6,517 bases of DNA from Bacteroidota bacterium (GCA_030611395.1 JAUWPX010000086.1:1-6517); one strand, 5' to 3'. Numbered from the stretch's first letter, positions 1 through 5,407 are shown. Notes: generated by a model not told the origin, from the sequence alone. Translations and numbers: made by a program.

Positions 1-33
1 AACGGAACGTGGGATAGGCTTGGGTAACTTTAA

Positions 34-136
34 GTAGGGGAGGCGTTGGTATTGACCCAAAAAAGGAAGATGTCTAACTAAACCTGAACACACGGCATGA
101 AAAAAGAAAGTATCAACACCAACCTCAACCCCCTAC
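34..136. repeat. long imperfect inverted repeat (hairpin A)
   Basis: The left arm 34-55 pairs with 113-136. GTAGGGG at 34-40 pairs with CCCCTAC at 130-136, 41-43 with 123-125, 46-50 with 118-122, and 52-55 with 113-116. Bases 44-45 and 126-129 bulge. The 51/117 position is A-C on the plus strand but U-G on the minus strand, making an uninterrupted 10-bp helix in minus-strand RNA; 56/112 adds another G-U pair. The loop (57-111) is about 55 nt and A-rich. Confidence 0.6.
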
Positions 137-145
137 AAAAAGTAA

Positions 146-198
146 AGCCTAACAACGCAACCAACCTTTGGGGGAGAGGCACACAAACTTGTTAGGCT
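146..198. repeat. perfect 10-bp inverted repeat, competes with hairpin B
   Basis: AGCCTAACAA at 146-155 is the exact reverse complement of TTGTTAGGCT at 189-198. The loop 156-188 contains the left arms of hairpin B (170-177 and 181-188), and the right arm 189-198 overlaps hairpin B's inner helix (193-202/231-240), so the two folds exclude each other at least in part. A further 7-bp complementarity, 159-165 with 205-211, would form a pseudoknot across this hairpin. Confidence 0.6.
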
Positions 199-264
199 AA
201 ACTAGTTGGTTTTCTGCAAAACCCTATATCGTTTAGACTACATGTTTGTGTAATGTTCTCCCCC
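170..264. repeat. long imperfect inverted repeat (hairpin B)
   Basis: Stacked nested helices: GGGGGAGA 170-177 with TCTCCCCC 257-264; ACACAAAC 181-188 with GTTTGTGT 244-251; 193-202 with 231-240 with one mismatch at 196/237; then 203-205/224-226 and GGTTTT 208-213 with AAAACC 218-223 around a CTGC loop. About 35 base pairs in 95 nt, with no U-tract after either end, so this is not a simple intrinsic terminator. Confidence 0.65.
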
Positions 265-322
265 GGATTTGATCGTAATATGTCATACTTTGATAGTATT
301 TAAAGAACTTTTATTTACTCAA

Positions 323-354
323 CAAATCTAAGTCAAGTTTTGTTAATAACCAAA
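323..354 (-). promoter_or_regulatory. sigma-ABfr-type promoter reading leftward
   Basis: On the minus strand TTTG (351-354) is followed after 20 nt by TAGATTTG (323-330). This matches the Bacteroidota primary sigma factor consensus, a -33 TTTG or TTG and a -7 TAnnTTTG, at an accepted spacing. It sits just after the stop of the last gene (358) and before the inverted-repeat region, so it should drive that region separately from the upstream operon. Start expected near 318. It is the only such paired match I found in the window on the coding strand. Confidence 0.55.
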
Positions 355-357
355 TTT

Positions 358-690
358 TTATTTAAAAATAACATTTTTCTCATTATTATTGTATTTCTTG
401 ATTTTGTTAAAATGGCAAACTATGAAAATTATCAAGACCACAATGTTAGTAAAAGATGCAACTAATGATGCTAAAGAAAATTCTGTGTCGTATCCTTCCC
501 CAACAAGTACTCCAACAAATACAGCAATAACACAAGCAATCAGGTATTTCATAATTATCCGTGCCATTCTTTTTATTTGTATTTTGACAGCCTCATTAGA
601 ATTTTCATATCCACAATTATTACACAACTGGTACCCAATTTCGTTCCAGGTCCATTTCGCTTTACATTCAGGACATATTTCGTGTTTCAT
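358..690 (-). CDS. zinc-ribbon protein with two membrane helices
   Basis: 110 aa, function unknown. The N-terminus carries a four-cysteine zinc ribbon: CPEC (C6, C9) and CNNCGY (C23, C26). Two hydrophobic stretches follow, about residues 45-64 and 73-93, with a short loop between and a basic, Asn-rich tail, so it should be an inner-membrane protein with a small metal-binding head. The ATG at 690 puts the CPEC motif six residues in, as is usual for such ribbons; an upstream TTG at 717 would add nine residues with no ribosome-site support. Last gene of the minus-strand array, followed by the leftward promoter. Similar short zinc-ribbon membrane proteins are widespread and functionally uninformative. 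Stop TAA. Confidence 0.7.
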   Translation of the reverse strand: MKHEICPECKAKWTWNEIGYQLCNNCGYENSNEAVKIQIKRMARIIMKYLIACVIAVFVGVLVGEGYDTEFSLASLVASFTNIVVLIIFIVCHFNKIKKYNNNEKNVIFK

Positions 691-725
691 AATTTTCGGA
701 GTTTTTTTGAAAAACAAATTTTTAT

Positions 726-797
726 TTAAAATATTTCTGACAGATCATCAACAACTATCCCTGCAGCTTTTTTATGTAATATTAAACATAACTCCAT
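726..797 (-). CDS. very short ORF with strong ribosome site
   Basis: 23 codons plus TAA, encoding a peptide that ends AAGIVVDDLSEIF. It starts inside the preceding 43-aa ORF in another frame. Its support is a textbook AGGAGG at 804-809 placed 6 nt before the ATG, rare here because the other genes mostly have A-rich leaders. It could be a real small peptide, the C-terminal part of the 43-aa ORF reached by a frameshift near the A-run at 769-774, or chance, since AGGAGG also encodes part of the 43-aa ORF. No family recognised. Confidence 0.35.
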   Translation of the reverse strand: MELCLILHKKAAGIVVDDLSEIF

Positions 798-903
798 TTA
801 TATCCTCCTGCTGTTTTTCTATAAATATCATTTCTACATGTAGCGGCAATATTCCCATTATTGTTCCAATTAACAAAAGAGTGAATTTAAGTTTTGTTTT
901 CAT
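772..903 (-). CDS. small single-pass membrane peptide
   Basis: 43 aa with a basic N-terminus (MKTKLK) and a hydrophobic segment at about residues 7-23, followed by a polar tail. This looks like a small membrane protein or an uncleaved signal anchor. It begins 5 nt after the stop of the HExxH gene and fills the gap before the zinc-ribbon gene, so its placement fits the operon. Its 3' end overlaps the 23-aa ORF by 26 nt. In a phage, peptides like this are sometimes lysis-associated, but nothing here proves that. Confidence 0.5.
   Translation of the reverse strand: MKTKLKFTLLLIGTIMGILPLHVEMIFIEKQQEDINGVMFNIT
804..809 (-). promoter_or_regulatory. strong Shine-Dalgarno AGGAGG
   Basis: AGGAGG on the minus strand, 6 nt before the ATG at 797. 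It is the strongest anti-16S match in the window and the main reason to consider the 23-aa ORF real. It lies inside the reading frame of the 43-aa ORF. Confidence 0.5.
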
Positions 904-908
904 ATTAC

Positions 909-1253
909 TTAGATTTTAATTATTGAAAGAACTTGAGTAATTAACCAATCTAATAAATAACACTCATGCTCATCATTCTCTAAATCTAAAGCCATTCCAA
1001 GTTTTATAAAAATGAAATTAACCAAATGTTTACATTCGTGAGCAACACCTCCGACCCCCAAATCTTTTGCATCATTTCTTAATAATAACAGAAATATATT
1101 AGGCCCATCAACAAATGCACATCTGGCATGACAAGATTCGCTAAATTTATCAAGATGGTAATAATCATTTATTTTACGCAGCTCTTTATGGGTTCCGTAA
1201 TATAATTCCACTTTTTGTGCATAAATAGGGACTAATATTATTCTTTTAATCAT
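909..1253 (-). CDS. small HExxH putative zinc metalloprotease-like protein
   Basis: 114 aa. HECKH at residues 72-76 is a perfect HExxH zinc motif in a predicted helix, preceded by GVGGVA. The segment after it, NDEHECYLLDWL (93-104), supplies E95 as a likely third ligand and matches the pattern NDE..AYL..WL that I know from small phage-encoded proteins with HExxH motifs. The N-terminus (RIILVPIYAQKVELYYG) looks like a beta-strand and no signal peptide is seen. At this size it is a minimal domain; substrate and activity are unknown. It lies 8 nt downstream of the Tat-signal gene, so the two are probably co-translated and could act together, for example in processing, but that is inference. Stop TAA. 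Confidence 0.65.
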   Translation of the reverse strand: MIKRIILVPIYAQKVELYYGTHKELRKINDYYHLDKFSESCHARCAFVDGPNIFLLLLRNDAKDLGVGGVAHECKHLVNFIFIKLGMALDLENDEHECYLLDWLITQVLSIIKI

Positions 1254-1261
1254 CTATTGTT

Positions 1262-1633
1262 TTAGTTTTTCTCATTTTCCAGGGCTACCTGAAGCTTGAG
1301 CCAGGTCATTTGATTACGATCTAATGCTTTATTAAGGGCCTCCATGCCAATTTTCCCTGTACGATAAACGGCTTGATATTTCGAAGGACCCATGAGAATA
1401 TCATTCATATCTACAGTACCGGGAGGATAAAATTTAGTAACACCGTTTTTCTGTACATAAGCCCATAAACCTTCTCCGCACTGAACCTGGGAGGATCTCC
1501 TGCGTTTAGGTACGATGATTCCGTACATTCTTCGTGCTGATTGTTCTTTAATTAATACACTGGCAACCGCAGAGGCAAAAATTAGCCCCAAGGAAGCTAT
1601 ACTTGCGTTTTTAAAAAAATCTCTTCTATCCAT
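1262..1633 (-). CDS. small protein with twin-arginine (Tat) signal
   Basis: 123 aa. The N-terminus DRRDFFK (residues 2-8) fits the Tat motif RRxFFK, followed by a moderately hydrophobic stretch (about 10-27, small residues) and a possible AVA cleavage site near residue 24. The remainder is basic (KRRRSS near 43-48) with a single Cys, so it is neither a Rieske nor another iron-sulphur protein, and I recognise no domain. The ATG is 2 nt after the DUF551 stop, with AAGAGA 8 nt upstream as a possible ribosome site. Tat exports folded proteins, so the mature part would fold in the cytoplasm and end up outside the inner membrane or anchored in it. A Tat signal is unusual in a phage-like small-gene array. 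The signal could also act as a plain membrane anchor. Confidence 0.6.
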   Translation of the reverse strand: MDRRDFFKNASIASLGLIFASAVASVLIKEQSARRMYGIIVPKRRRSSQVQCGEGLWAYVQKNGVTKFYPPGTVDMNDILMGPSKYQAVYRTGKIGMEALNKALDRNQMTWLKLQVALENEKN

Positions 1634-1635
1634 TA

Positions 1636-1944
1636 TTAATCTCTTATCGGTTCATTTGGTAATTCAGCCCAATGGGTTACTTTTTCTAAAGCATACCAAT
1701 GCCCCCCTATGTTCCATTTTAAATTATCCGGATATTCTTTATTAGGAAGTTGGCAAGACCTCCCTCCGGGTCCTACACATTCAATATAACCTTTTGGCCC
1801 ATTTGTGTCAACTAAAGTAACGATTTCATATCTATACTGGTGTCCAACAAAGGCCCAAGCAAGAACCTCTTTCCTAAATTCAGGTAATTTATTTTTAATC
1901 AAAATCCTATTCATAATCCTTGATTTTTTTTTTGTTCTGTCCAT
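1636..1944 (-). CDS. DUF551 domain protein
   Basis: 102 aa. Residues 11-102 follow the DUF551 pattern: a start like ILIKNKLPEFRKEVLAW (family W-I-S-V-x-D-x-L-P-x-x-x-x-x-V-L), a variable middle, and the family ending THWAELPNEP (family VTHWMPLPEPP). DUF551 is a short domain of unknown function common in phages and prophages. The middle (GPKGYIECVGPGGRSC) is longer than in compact members. I chose the ATG at 1944 because AGGAG lies 6 nt upstream; a second ATG at 1914 with AAGG before it would start exactly at the domain. It shares its frame with the ATPase, separated by TAG-GAG-TAG-GTA. Stop TAA. Confidence 0.7.
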   Translation of the reverse strand: MDRTKKKSRIMNRILIKNKLPEFRKEVLAWAFVGHQYRYEIVTLVDTNGPKGYIECVGPGGRSCQLPNKEYPDNLKWNIGGHWYALEKVTHWAELPNEPIRD

Positions 1945-1950
1945 TACCTA

Positions 1951-1955
1951 CTCCT
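1951..1955 (-). promoter_or_regulatory. Shine-Dalgarno of the DUF551 gene
   Basis: AGGAG on the minus strand, 6 nt before the ATG at 1944 and overlapping the ATPase stop codon. It supports re-initiation right after ATPase translation ends, explains the local TAG-GAG-TAG sequence, and decides the start over the internal ATG at 1914. Confidence 0.5.
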
Positions 1956-3213
1956 ATAAATTGGACTTAATAGTTTCATGAGTAGACTTAAGGCAAATAT
2001 TTTGAATCTCAGCCATGCTATGATCCTTTTTGTTAAGTTCACCGTTGATTGGAATATTAAGTTTATAAAAGTTATTAATATATTCCTGCACTAATTCAAA
2101 TTCAGGATTTGGAAAATATACCTCCAAATCTATTCTTCCAGGTCTGATTAATGCCGGATCAAGAACAGATTTGTGATTGGTTGTCATTATGGTAATAATA
2201 CCTTCTTTGAAAAATACTCCGTCCATGCAATTAAGAAGAGTCGAAAAACTGATTTTCTCTTTGTCAAGTTTCCTTTGTATTTTAAATATTGTATCTAAAT
2301 CTTCAATGAGAAGTATAGAATCATTTTCAAGTGCATTAAATGCTCTAATTAATCCTTTATCCTCTGATATGTCATTGATATTCATAACATAGATATCCCT
2401 TTTGAGATAATTTGATAAAGCTAATGCAAGAGATGTTTTCCCATTTCCAGGAGTACCGTAAAATAAATATCCTCGTTTATAAGGGATGGATCTGTCTTTA
2501 TACCAACTTTTATTTTTTAGAAAATCATCGACATCTGTGATGAATTCATGTTTAATTTTTTCATTTATTATAACATTATCAATGGTTTTACTGGTTATAC
2601 TTTTCTGCTTTAACCAATTCCAGTCGTCAAACGTGTACACGTAAAATATTTCTTCTTTAGAAAGTAAAGACTGATTATACTCAACAATATCAGACAGCAT
2701 TGATTTTATCTTATTGGTCCCAAATAATGTAGATATATAGAATGAATCAAAGAACAGGGATTCAATACTATTAGCATTCTCAATTTTATCCCTACCCTTT
2801 AATATTTTTATAAATGATCCCTTATATAATATCAACATCGTATCTTGCTCTTGACGATATTTAATTTTTTTATTCTTAATAACTGAACTGGATTCTATAT
2901 TTTCTTGCTTTGGTTCAGGGGAATAAACCCTGATCCTACCTACATAAGCTATAACATTACGATATTTCTTTTGATAATACCTAAACAGCCAGGTCTCGAT
3001 TTGCCAGAACAAATCATCAGTCTGTTCTACCTTTACTGAAAATACTATAATTCTTCTGATCCGTTCATATACAAATCCAACAAATCCCTTCCCATACATT
3101 ATCACTGCGGTTACTGTTCCCCCGGCTATTGAAAGAAGAAGGGCTTTATTAAGGAAATCTTCTTGAAAGAGATCCTTAAATATTTCTACTAATGTTGGTG
3201 AATCTCCTATCAT
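1954..3213 (-). CDS. BCS1-type membrane-anchored AAA+ ATPase
   Basis: 419 aa. Residues 22-41 form a membrane helix, followed by a BCS1-type N-terminal region (about 42-230, including FSVKVEQTDDLFWQIETWL) and the AAA+ core. Core motifs: the BCS1 signature around IPYKRGYLFYG (243-253), Walker A GTPGNGKT 253-260, Walker B ILLIEDLD 300-307, sensor 1 TTNH 344-347, arginine finger region RPGRID 357-362. All key residues are intact, so it should hydrolyse ATP as a ring. In mitochondria Bcs1 moves the folded Rieske protein across the inner membrane; bacterial relatives have mostly unknown roles. The start overlaps the stop of the preceding 51-aa gene (ATGA), implying translational coupling. The Tat-signal gene lies two genes downstream. 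It ends in TAG, in frame with DUF551. A distant FtsH-like or proteasomal AAA protein is unlikely given the signature. Confidence 0.85.
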   Translation of the reverse strand: MIGDSPTLVEIFKDLFQEDFLNKALLLSIAGGTVTAVIMYGKGFVGFVYERIRRIIVFSVKVEQTDDLFWQIETWLFRYYQKKYRNVIAYVGRIRVYSPEPKQENIESSSVIKNKKIKYRQEQDTMLILYKGSFIKILKGRDKIENANSIESLFFDSFYISTLFGTNKIKSMLSDIVEYNQSLLSKEEIFYVYTFDDWNWLKQKSITSKTIDNVIINEKIKHEFITDVDDFLKNKSWYKDRSIPYKRGYLFYGTPGNGKTSLALALSNYLKRDIYVMNINDISEDKGLIRAFNALENDSILLIEDLDTIFKIQRKLDKEKISFSTLLNCMDGVFFKEGIITIMTTNHKSVLDPALIRPGRIDLEVYFPNPEFELVQEYINNFYKLNIPINGELNKKDHSMAEIQNICLKSTHETIKSNL

Positions 3214-3365
3214 GATAAAAGATCAATGGTTTTTTCTAATGATTTCAAAAACTCATATTTGAAACGGTAAAAATGCCAACAAGCAGGTATTTGATACAGA
3301 ACATTAACCCTACCCCAGAATATATCTACTACTGTTCCTTTTATGCAATACAATGTTTTTTTCAT
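3210..3365 (-). CDS. 51-aa protein coupled to the ATPase
   Basis: 51 aa, starting MKKTLYCIKGTVVDIFWG and ending SLEKTIDLLS. Both ends overlap neighbours by a shared ATGA: its ATG overlaps the TGA of the 83-aa gene, with GAAGG directly before it, and its TGA overlaps the ATG of the ATPase. This double coupling is strong evidence that it is translated and suggests near-equal output with the ATPase, so it may be a partner or regulator. Aromatic-rich, without a clear membrane helix or known domain; one predicted C-terminal helix. Confidence 0.7.
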   Translation of the reverse strand: MKKTLYCIKGTVVDIFWGRVNVLYQIPACWHFYRFKYEFLKSLEKTIDLLS

Positions 3366-3613
3366 CCTTCGTCCTGGGGTATTGTAATAGGTACCGGTTT
3401 TGTATTACTGAGCATATACTGTTCAAACGCTTTCCGTGTATCATCAGTAATTGTTATTAACTGATCAATTACCTCAAAAGTATTAACTCCCCTGGCTAAC
3501 ATTTGAACAACCCGGTTAAAAGTCACGGATGTTCTATAACGTTCTTCACCATTTTTAAATCTGGCAATTATTTCTATCGTTCTTAAACGAATACAAAGAT
3601 TTTCTTGATCCAT
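3362..3613 (-). CDS. 83-aa protein of unknown function
   Basis: 83 aa, soluble, mixed charge. Residues 7-30 look like beta-strands (IRLRTIEIIARFKNGEERYR), followed by helical segments around 31-70 and a Pro-rich tail (KPVPITIPQDEG). No family recognised. The ATG at 3613 follows the upstream stop by 10 nt of A/T-rich leader. Its TGA overlaps the start of the 51-aa gene, placing it in the same coupled chain as the ATPase. Confidence 0.65.
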   Translation of the reverse strand: MDQENLCIRLRTIEIIARFKNGEERYRTSVTFNRVVQMLARGVNTFEVIDQLITITDDTRKAFEQYMLSNTKPVPITIPQDEG

Positions 3614-3623
3614 TTTATTTATT

Positions 3624-3872
3624 TTAGATTAAAAATTCATGTAATTTAAAATTTCCACTGATCTTAAGTTTCGGGTACCCACCTTTTTTAATAAACGATT
3701 TTTGCTGCCGGAACAGACCTTTCCCTACATACAGAAATTCTTTTTCTGAATCTTCACCGGTTATTATAACAACATCAAACAAGACAGGTTTGCTTTCAAT
3801 ATTAAGCTTAACGGACTTATAAAATGTTCGTATGAACCAGGCCCTAACCATTATGTGCCATGATGGTTTCAT
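3624..3872 (-). CDS. 82-aa basic protein of unknown function
   Basis: 82 aa from the ATG at 3872; a later ATG at 3851 (75 aa) would cut the overlap with the upstream gene from 29 to 8 nt and is nearly as good, and a TTG at 3884 is less likely. The sequence is Lys-rich with alternating hydrophobic strands (VKLNIESKPVLFDVVIITG, EFLYVGKGLFR), suggesting a small beta-sheet fold. No motif recognised and no membrane segment. Stop TAA; the 83-aa gene follows 10 nt later. Confidence 0.55.
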   Translation of the reverse strand: MKPSWHIMVRAWFIRTFYKSVKLNIESKPVLFDVVIITGEDSEKEFLYVGKGLFRQQKSFIKKGGYPKLKISGNFKLHEFLI

Positions 3873-4047
3873 AGTTATTAACAATTTTATTAACTGGTTT
3901 TTCTCTAAGGAACCTTGACTTCAATCCTCCCAAAAAAACAAAAATCCAGCCACCAGGGACCCTTACTAAATAAGAACCTTTCCGGCCATAGTACATCTTA
4001 GAGAGTAATCGCATCTTACAAAGGTCTTCTGGTTTTCTATACCACAT
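3844..4047 (-). CDS. 67-aa basic protein with VRVPGGWIF motif
   Basis: 67 aa, strongly basic. The central YLVRVPGGWIFVFLGG (about 26-41) resembles a short motif I have seen in small hypothetical proteins of phages and bacteria, but I cannot name the family. The C-terminal half (SRFLREKPVNKIVNNYE) does not resemble what I remember of those proteins. Starts 24 nt after the SSB-like gene behind an A/T-rich leader. Ends in TAG and overlaps the next gene by 29 nt; reading through that TAG would add only 11 residues before TAA. Confidence 0.5.
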   Translation of the reverse strand: MWYRKPEDLCKMRLLSKMYYGRKGSYLVRVPGGWIFVFLGGLKSRFLREKPVNKIVNNYETIMAHNG

Positions 4048-4071
4048 AAGTAATAAATTTTAAATTAACAA

Positions 4072-4803
4072 TTAAAACGGCAAATCATCCTCCTTTACCT
4101 GATCACTACGAATCTCCTTATGTCCTCCTGGAGGAACATCGTCTTCGCTAGGTCCCGGGACCTGATCTCTTTCAGCATCACTCATAACTTTTGAATCTGC
4201 CGATTTCTCTATAACTATCTCAATATTTTCGGGCTCACCCGGAAGTTTATCTATAATATGAGTATTCAGGTATTCAACAAGGAATTTCATAGCCTCAATC
4301 TTCCAGATAACGATATCGTCCTTGATATCGTCCTTATTTGTTCCGTCAGGAAAGGCAGGGAATCCCTTCGGATCTTCTTTGGTAAAGAAACCGGGAAGGT
4401 TTTTATTGTCTTGTTTGAGAACAAGTCTAGCCTTTCTTTCTTCTTCAAAGTAATACGGATAAAACGATATACTGTCCTGTATAGTAGCACACGGGATTTT
4501 ACTTAGAAAAGCAAATGCGTACCCGCTATCATAACGAAATTGTAATCCCAGGACCTCGTTACCGTCCTGAATAGTAACAAGCCATTGTCGGCCATAACCT
4601 TTATTGTCGTCCTGGACTTCGATACTACAAATCGTACCACTGACATAGTCATTCACAATTTCAAATACCGAATACGGTTTTTTCCCGTCATCCGGAGTTA
4701 TAATTCTTTGGGTAGATCCAGGTGTGCTCTCTGTTACCCTTTCTCTCCACTTGCCTTTACTGCAGGTCAAATAGGATTTATGTTGAACGTTTCCTCTTGC
4801 CAT
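4072..4803 (-). CDS. single-stranded DNA-binding protein (SSB-like)
   Basis: 243 aa. The C-terminus is acidic and disordered (about 204-243; PSEDDVPPGG) and ends KEDDLPF, which matches the SSB tail that docks host replication and repair proteins (E. coli ends DDDIPF). The body contains OB-fold-like strands, especially SGTICSIEV (55-63) and GRQWLVTIQDGNEVLGLQF (71-89). It is longer than bacterial SSB (about 180 aa) and not recognisably close to it, as is common for phage SSBs. Starts 16 nt after the preceding gene with an A-rich leader. Its codon use looks less AT-rich than its neighbours. Likely role: coating ssDNA during phage replication or recombination. The body assignment is weaker than the tail. 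Confidence 0.65.
   Translation of the reverse strand: MARGNVQHKSYLTCSKGKWRERVTESTPGSTQRIITPDDGKKPYSVFEIVNDYVSGTICSIEVQDDNKGYGRQWLVTIQDGNEVLGLQFRYDSGYAFAFLSKIPCATIQDSISFYPYYFEEERKARLVLKQDNKNLPGFFTKEDPKGFPAFPDGTNKDDIKDDIVIWKIEAMKFLVEYLNTHIIDKLPGEPENIEIVIEKSADSKVMSDAERDQVPGPSEDDVPPGGHKEIRSDQVKEDDLPF
4312..4335. repeat. 12-bp perfect tandem duplication
   Basis: GATATCGTCCTT occurs twice back to back inside the SSB-like gene, encoding the repeated KDDIKDDI (about residues 157-164). A recent in-frame slippage or duplication in a linker is the simplest reading. Confidence 0.8.
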
Positions 4804-4819
4804 AATATTTACTTTTTTT

Positions 4820-5380
4820 TTAAGTTAATAATTCAATTATAGTTGCTTTGTCGTTTTCTACTTCAGCTTTGCAGGGTTGGTTGTTTTCAGTTACATGCCA
4901 ATTTACTGGTAAATCTTTATTAGATAATAGTATCCAATATAGTGATTTATCAACTTTAAAAGGGTCATATTCATTAATAACCTCAATTAGTTGTTTTGAG
5001 GCTTCGTAGGCTTTTAGTGCTATATTAAAAGCCTTTTCTTGAATTTCAGGATTATAAGTTTTAAACCATATTTTTTTTGGTTTCTTCAATCCATCGGGTT
5101 CAAAGAAAATTTTATTGTCAACGATTTGTATGTATCCCGGTTTTACCATTTTACCTATATAACTTTCATCTGTTGTAGGACTAAATTTTATACTGGATAC
5201 AAGATCATCCGGCAAAGGCAATTTTTCTGACTGGTTAAATTTTAATTTTTTATTCATATTTCTAATTGCATATCTACTTGTTATAGTTCGTTCTCCGTTC
5301 TCAAATTCAATACAGATACTATTCATTTTCCCTTTTGCCAGGACCTTACAAATTCGACCTTTATAGGTTTTTCTTTTCAT
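4820..5380 (-). CDS. protein with N-terminal small beta domain (GR.CKVLAKGKMNS type)
   Basis: 186 aa from the ATG at 5380. The N-terminal region, residues 7-42 (KGRICKVLAKGKMNS then IEFENGERTITSRYAIR), matches a short domain common in phage and mobile-element hypothetical proteins, with a small SH3/KOW-like barrel look. Residues 75-186 carry further strands and helices, including a Trp-rich stretch (YWILLSNKDLPVNWHV), and are not recognised. The 5380 start puts the conserved motif at the normal distance from the N-terminus; an ATG at 5407 would add MYKYVWGNN and nearly touch the upstream stop. It lies between the WRQY-type and SSB-like genes, in the nucleic-acid-related half. Binding of nucleic acid is plausible but unproven. 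Confidence 0.65.
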   Translation of the reverse strand: MKRKTYKGRICKVLAKGKMNSICIEFENGERTITSRYAIRNMNKKLKFNQSEKLPLPDDLVSSIKFSPTTDESYIGKMVKPGYIQIVDNKIFFEPDGLKKPKKIWFKTYNPEIQEKAFNIALKAYEASKQLIEVINEYDPFKVDKSLYWILLSNKDLPVNWHVTENNQPCKAEVENDKATIIELLT

Positions 5381-5407
5381 GTTATTTCCCCAAACATATT
5401 TATACAT

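Larger units (their letters stand above)
1..318 (-). ncRNA. candidate structured non-coding RNA, incomplete at left edge
   Basis: No convincing gene lies in 1-357, yet the stretch is richer in G and C than the neighbouring gene and dense in complementary segments. A strong promoter-like sequence at 323-354 points leftward into it, giving a start near 318. Main helices: 34-43/123-136 continuing into 46-55/113-122; 170-177/257-264; 181-188/244-251; 193-202/231-240 (one mismatch); 203-213/218-226 closing a tetraloop at 214-217; and a competing 10-bp helix 146-155/189-198. Mismatches 51/117, 56/112 and 180/252 become G-U pairs only in minus-strand RNA, which favours this orientation. I do not recognise the family. 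The 3' end and any terminator lie outside the window. It could instead be a DNA element such as an origin, transfer or packaging site. The structure is seen; transcription is inferred. Confidence 0.4.

Noticed and set aside
97..195. Plus-strand 32-codon ORF in the structured region
   Set aside because: No ribosome site, no family likeness, and it lies across the arms of the inverted repeats; base pairing explains this sequence better than coding.
147..197. attC-like integron site (GCCTAAC ... GTTAGGC)
   Set aside because: The end boxes fit the RYYYAAC/GTTRRRY pattern, but the inner parts (156-188) do not pair as L boxes would, and there is no integrase or cassette context.
1..357. tRNA, tmRNA or CRISPR array
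   Set aside because: No T-loop GTTCRA motif, cloverleaf or CCA end, and no evenly spaced direct repeats.
389..919. Plus-strand 176-codon open frame
   Set aside because: Antisense to the zinc-ribbon gene and the small ORFs after it. Those have cysteine motifs, membrane segments and operon spacing, while the plus frame shows no domain or ribosome site.
2125..2132. Other minus-strand TAnnTTTG matches (also 3475-3482 and 5391-5398)
   Set aside because: Two lie inside genes, and the one at 5391-5398 lacks a TTG at the right distance and would leave only a few bases of leader.
4258..4506. Plus- and minus-strand open frames overlapping the SSB-like gene (also 4287-4490, 4585-4842)
   Set aside because: Shadows of the SSB-like gene in other frames; no domains, no leader and no operon fit.
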